From Niastella sp. (lineage in GTDB: Bacteria; Bacteroidota; Bacteroidia; Chitinophagales; Chitinophagaceae): a DNA stretch of 7,527 nucleotides. Position 1 is the stretch's first letter. Every line of letters begins with the position of its first letter. The position numbers were made by a program, and so were the translations under genes. This document shows positions 5,974 to 7,527 of this stretch, in pieces. The stretch lies in contig JAJKIL010000483.1 of assembly GCA_021154515.1 (NCBI GenBank), forward strand, positions 1-7,527, written 5' to 3'. The notes below the pieces were generated by a model. That model was not told where the DNA came from and did not search any database. It saw only the letters and a list, made by a program, of their open reading frames with translations.

Positions 5974-5989
5974 GTTCTTCCTATCTTTA
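5956..5989 (+). promoter_or_regulatory. Possible promoter of the UbiA/type III PKS operon
   Basis: TTTG (5956-5959), 22 bases, then TATCTTTA (5982-5989), a close fit to TTTG/TAnnTTTG. The TTTG sits in the looped-out insertion of the palindrome. Transcription would start near 5994-5997, inside the left arm of the hairpin that follows. Confidence 0.4.
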
Positions 5990-6026
5990 AAGAGTCCGTT
6001 CCGGTTTAACCGGGGCGGACTCTTTT
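5989..6026 (+). promoter_or_regulatory. Strong hairpin abutting the UbiA start codon (attenuator-like)
   Basis: AAAGAGTCCG (5989-5998) pairs with CGGACTCTTT (6016-6025), and TTCCGG (5999-6004) with CCGGGG (6010-6015): 16 unbroken pairs including two G-U, loop TTTAA. TTTT (6023-6026) follows directly and the ATG is at 6027. It has terminator form but lies ahead of its gene with no plus-strand gene upstream, so control of transcription or translation of the operon is a likely role. Confidence 0.6.
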
Positions 6027-6887
6027 ATGTTACAGTCATCTACCATTCAACTACTCAGGTTTCATTTTTCATTTTTCCTGTTACCGGTATACCTGTTTGC
6101 TGTAAGTCAGGTTCCCGTTATTAATACATCACATGCGGTATTGATATTTTTCATTCTTCATTTCCTGGTATATCCATCCAGCAACGGTTACAACTCGTAT
6201 ATGGATCGCGATGAAACGCCTATTGGCGGGATCAGGAATCCCAAACAACCAACGCGCCAGTTATTTTATGTAAGTGTTATTATGGACGCACTGGCCATCA
6301 TATTAAGTCTTTTTATCAGTTACTGGTTTACTATTTGCATAATAACCTATATAGCCGCCTCAAGGGCGTACAGCTACCGGGGCATCAGGCTTAAAAAACA
6401 TCCGGTGGCGGGCTATGTAACGGTAATAATATTTCAGGGCGCCGTAACGTATTTTATGGTTTATCACGGAAGCAGCATTGACAAAACGATAACAGTGCCA
6501 CTGGCAGATATGGTGGCGGCCAGCTTACTGATCGGTGGCTTTTATCCCCTCACCCAAATTTACCAGCACGAAGCCGATAAAAAAGACGGCGTAATTACCA
6601 TCAGCGCTTTATTAGGCTACCGCGGCACTTTTATATTTGTGGCACTGGTATACACCCTGGCCATGAGTGTGCTGGCCATGTCGTTCTTCTCCCATAATGA
6701 ACAAAATAAATTTATCGTCTTAGCAACTGTGATGCTACCAATTCTCGTATATTTTTTCAGGTGGGCAGGTTTGGTGTGGAAAGATGTTGGCAATGCAAAT
6801 TTTGCCAATACCATGCGGATGAATATGCTGGCATCCATCTGTACCAACCTTGCATTCCTTACCTTATTAATCTGGAGGGGATTTTGA
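6027..6887 (+). CDS. UbiA-family prenyltransferase (integral membrane)
   Basis: UbiA enzymes are inner-membrane proteins that move a prenyl chain from its diphosphate to an aromatic or similar acceptor using Mg2+ held by two Asp-rich motifs. This 286-residue protein has many hydrophobic helices (I estimate eight or nine). Motif 1 is Asn56-SYM-Asp60-Arg-Asp62, followed by Thr64 where many family members have a third Asp. A basic loop RAYSYRGIRLKKHP (113-126) resembles the conserved cytosolic loop. Motif 2 is YQHEADKKDG with Asp184 and Asp187. Length is normal. The ATG at 6027 is chosen because an in-frame TAA lies at 5988-5990 with no other usual start after it, and the N-terminus STIQLLRFHFSFFLLP fits Bacteroidetes homologues as I remember them. 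No Shine-Dalgarno sequence is possible because a hairpin occupies the position. Its stop overlaps the type III PKS start by 4 bases, so the two are probably co-translated. The acceptor is unknown. Confidence 0.85.
   Translation: MLQSSTIQLLRFHFSFFLLPVYLFAVSQVPVINTSHAVLIFFILHFLVYPSSNGYNSYMDRDETPIGGIRNPKQPTRQLFYVSVIMDALAIILSLFISYWFTICIITYIAASRAYSYRGIRLKKHPVAGYVTVIIFQGAVTYFMVYHGSSIDKTITVPLADMVAASLLIGGFYPLTQIYQHEADKKDGVITISALLGYRGTFIFVALVYTLAMSVLAMSFFSHNEQNKFIVLATVMLPILVYFFRWAGLVWKDVGNANFANTMRMNMLASICTNLAFLTLLIWRGF
6874..6880 (+). promoter_or_regulatory. Ribosome binding site GGAGGGG for the PKS start
   Basis: GGAGGGG lies within the end of the UbiA gene, three bases before the TTG at 6884. It is the only clear Shine-Dalgarno sequence in the window, though close to the start codon, and supports translation from TTG. 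Confidence 0.6.
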
Positions 6888-7527
6888 GTAAAATAATTGC
6901 CATCGGTACCGCTGTGCCCGCATTCCGGCACAAGCAGGAAGATATTCTGCAATTCATGCAGCTTATTTATTCGTTTACTGAAGCCGACAAACGCCGGTTA
7001 CGTTTTCTGTATCATCAAAGCCATATTGATACCCGTTATTCTGTGGTCCCCGATTACAGCCGGCCCTGCCCGGAATGGAAATTCTATCCGCATACCGAAA
7101 ACCTGGAGCCATTTCCATCACTTGAGTTGCGCATGACCTGGTATCATAAATATGCGCCGCAATTATCGGTGAACGCTATCCGCGATTGTATCGATGGTAA
7201 ATTATCAGAATCTGAGATCACGCATTTGATCACCGTTAGCTGTACCGGTCTCAGCGCCCCCGGCCTCGACCTGCAAGTGATGGAATTGCTCGATCTGCCG
7301 CGTAACACCGCACGTTCTTCCATCAACTTTATGGGTTGCTATGCCGGCGTTCACGCTTTGAAAACCGCCGATGCTATTTGCCAGGCCGATAAACAGGCAA
7401 AGGTGCTGATCGTGTGCACGGAGCTGTGCACGTTACATTTTCAACGGGAGCCAACGATGGATAACATTGCATCGAGCCTGTTATTTGCCGATGGCAGCGC
7501 CGCTGCGGTAGTTACAGCCGATGAGCA
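6884..7527 (+). CDS. Type III polyketide synthase (chalcone/stilbene synthase family), 3' end outside window
   Basis: Homodimeric ketosynthase that extends an acyl-CoA starter with malonyl-CoA and cyclises it, using no carrier protein. I start it at TTG 6884, which overlaps the UbiA stop (TTGA) and gives Met-Ser-Lys-Ile-Ile-Ala-Ile-Gly-Thr-Ala-Val-Pro, the usual N-terminus of this family; a GGAGGGG lies just upstream. About 214 residues are visible out of roughly 350-380 expected. Family marks: CTGLSAPGLD (residues 120-129) and NFMGCYAG with catalytic Cys152, matching the nucleophile of chalcone synthase. The catalytic His and Asn would lie beyond the edge. KAS III is less likely given these two motifs. 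Starter unit and product cannot be told from this part. Coupling with a UbiA enzyme suggests a prenylated phenolic, pyrone or quinone product (inference). Confidence 0.88.
   Translation, partial: MSKIIAIGTAVPAFRHKQEDILQFMQLIYSFTEADKRRLRFLYHQSHIDTRYSVVPDYSRPCPEWKFYPHTENLEPFPSLELRMTWYHKYAPQLSVNAIRDCIDGKLSESEITHLITVSCTGLSAPGLDLQVMELLDLPRNTARSSINFMGCYAGVHALKTADAICQADKQAKVLIVCTELCTLHFQREPTMDNIASSLLFADGSAAAVVTADE

Noticed and set aside
5900..6124. Small plus-strand gene overlapping the UbiA start
   Set aside because: It spans the palindrome and the hairpin, and its last part only shifts the frame of the UbiA N-terminus.

Overview
The window looks like a chromosomal segment from a member of the Bacteroidota, most likely a Chitinophagaceae relative (Niastella/Chitinophaga type). 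Reasons: the gene content (a DnaX tail typical of this phylum, an E2 with two lipoyl domains, a lipoprotein with an LSSC lipobox, a secreted calcineurin-like/PQQ-propeller protein, a UbiA + type III PKS pair), A-rich leaders mostly without Shine-Dalgarno sequences, and upstream boxes resembling the Bacteroidetes TTTG/TAnnTTTG promoter. The assignment rests on remembered family knowledge, not on a search.

Layout. (1) 2-439 (+): 3' end of a probable dnaX (DNA polymerase III gamma/tau). (2) 440-675: spacer with nested inverted repeats and a short heptamer run, then a possible promoter. (3) 676-2340 (+): dihydrolipoamide acetyltransferase (E2) of pyruvate dehydrogenase with two nearly identical lipoyl domains. 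(4) 2341-2826: a repeat-filled gap: terminator hairpin, GGCARAR heptamers, a CCGCGACGCG box, four perfect AATCGGC heptamers, a GC-rich hairpin and octamer arrays built on TYAACTNG. (5) 2827-3684 (+): unrecognised lipoprotein. (6) 3685-3947: a second gap holding the same series of elements in the same order, running into the stop codon of the next gene. (7) 5789-3948 (-): secreted metallophosphoesterase fused to a PQQ-type beta-propeller. (8) 5790-6026: divergent promoter region with an AAT octamer run, a large imperfect palindrome and a 16-bp hairpin touching the next start codon. (9) 6027-6887 (+): UbiA-family membrane prenyltransferase, overlapping by 4 bases with (10) 6884-7527 (+): a type III polyketide synthase cut by the window edge.

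How it fits together. The left half is housekeeping (replication, central carbon metabolism). The right edge is the start of a probable biosynthetic operon in which a type III PKS would make a phenolic or pyrone core and a UbiA enzyme would attach a prenyl chain; the product is unknown. The most unusual content is between the genes: every intergenic gap carries degenerate 7- or 8-bp tandem repeats, and two consecutive gaps carry the same composite series (related terminator, heptamers, CCGCGACGCG, octamers, conserved linker, octamers). This composite intergenic repeat is the best candidate for something undescribed here; a function for it is inference only.
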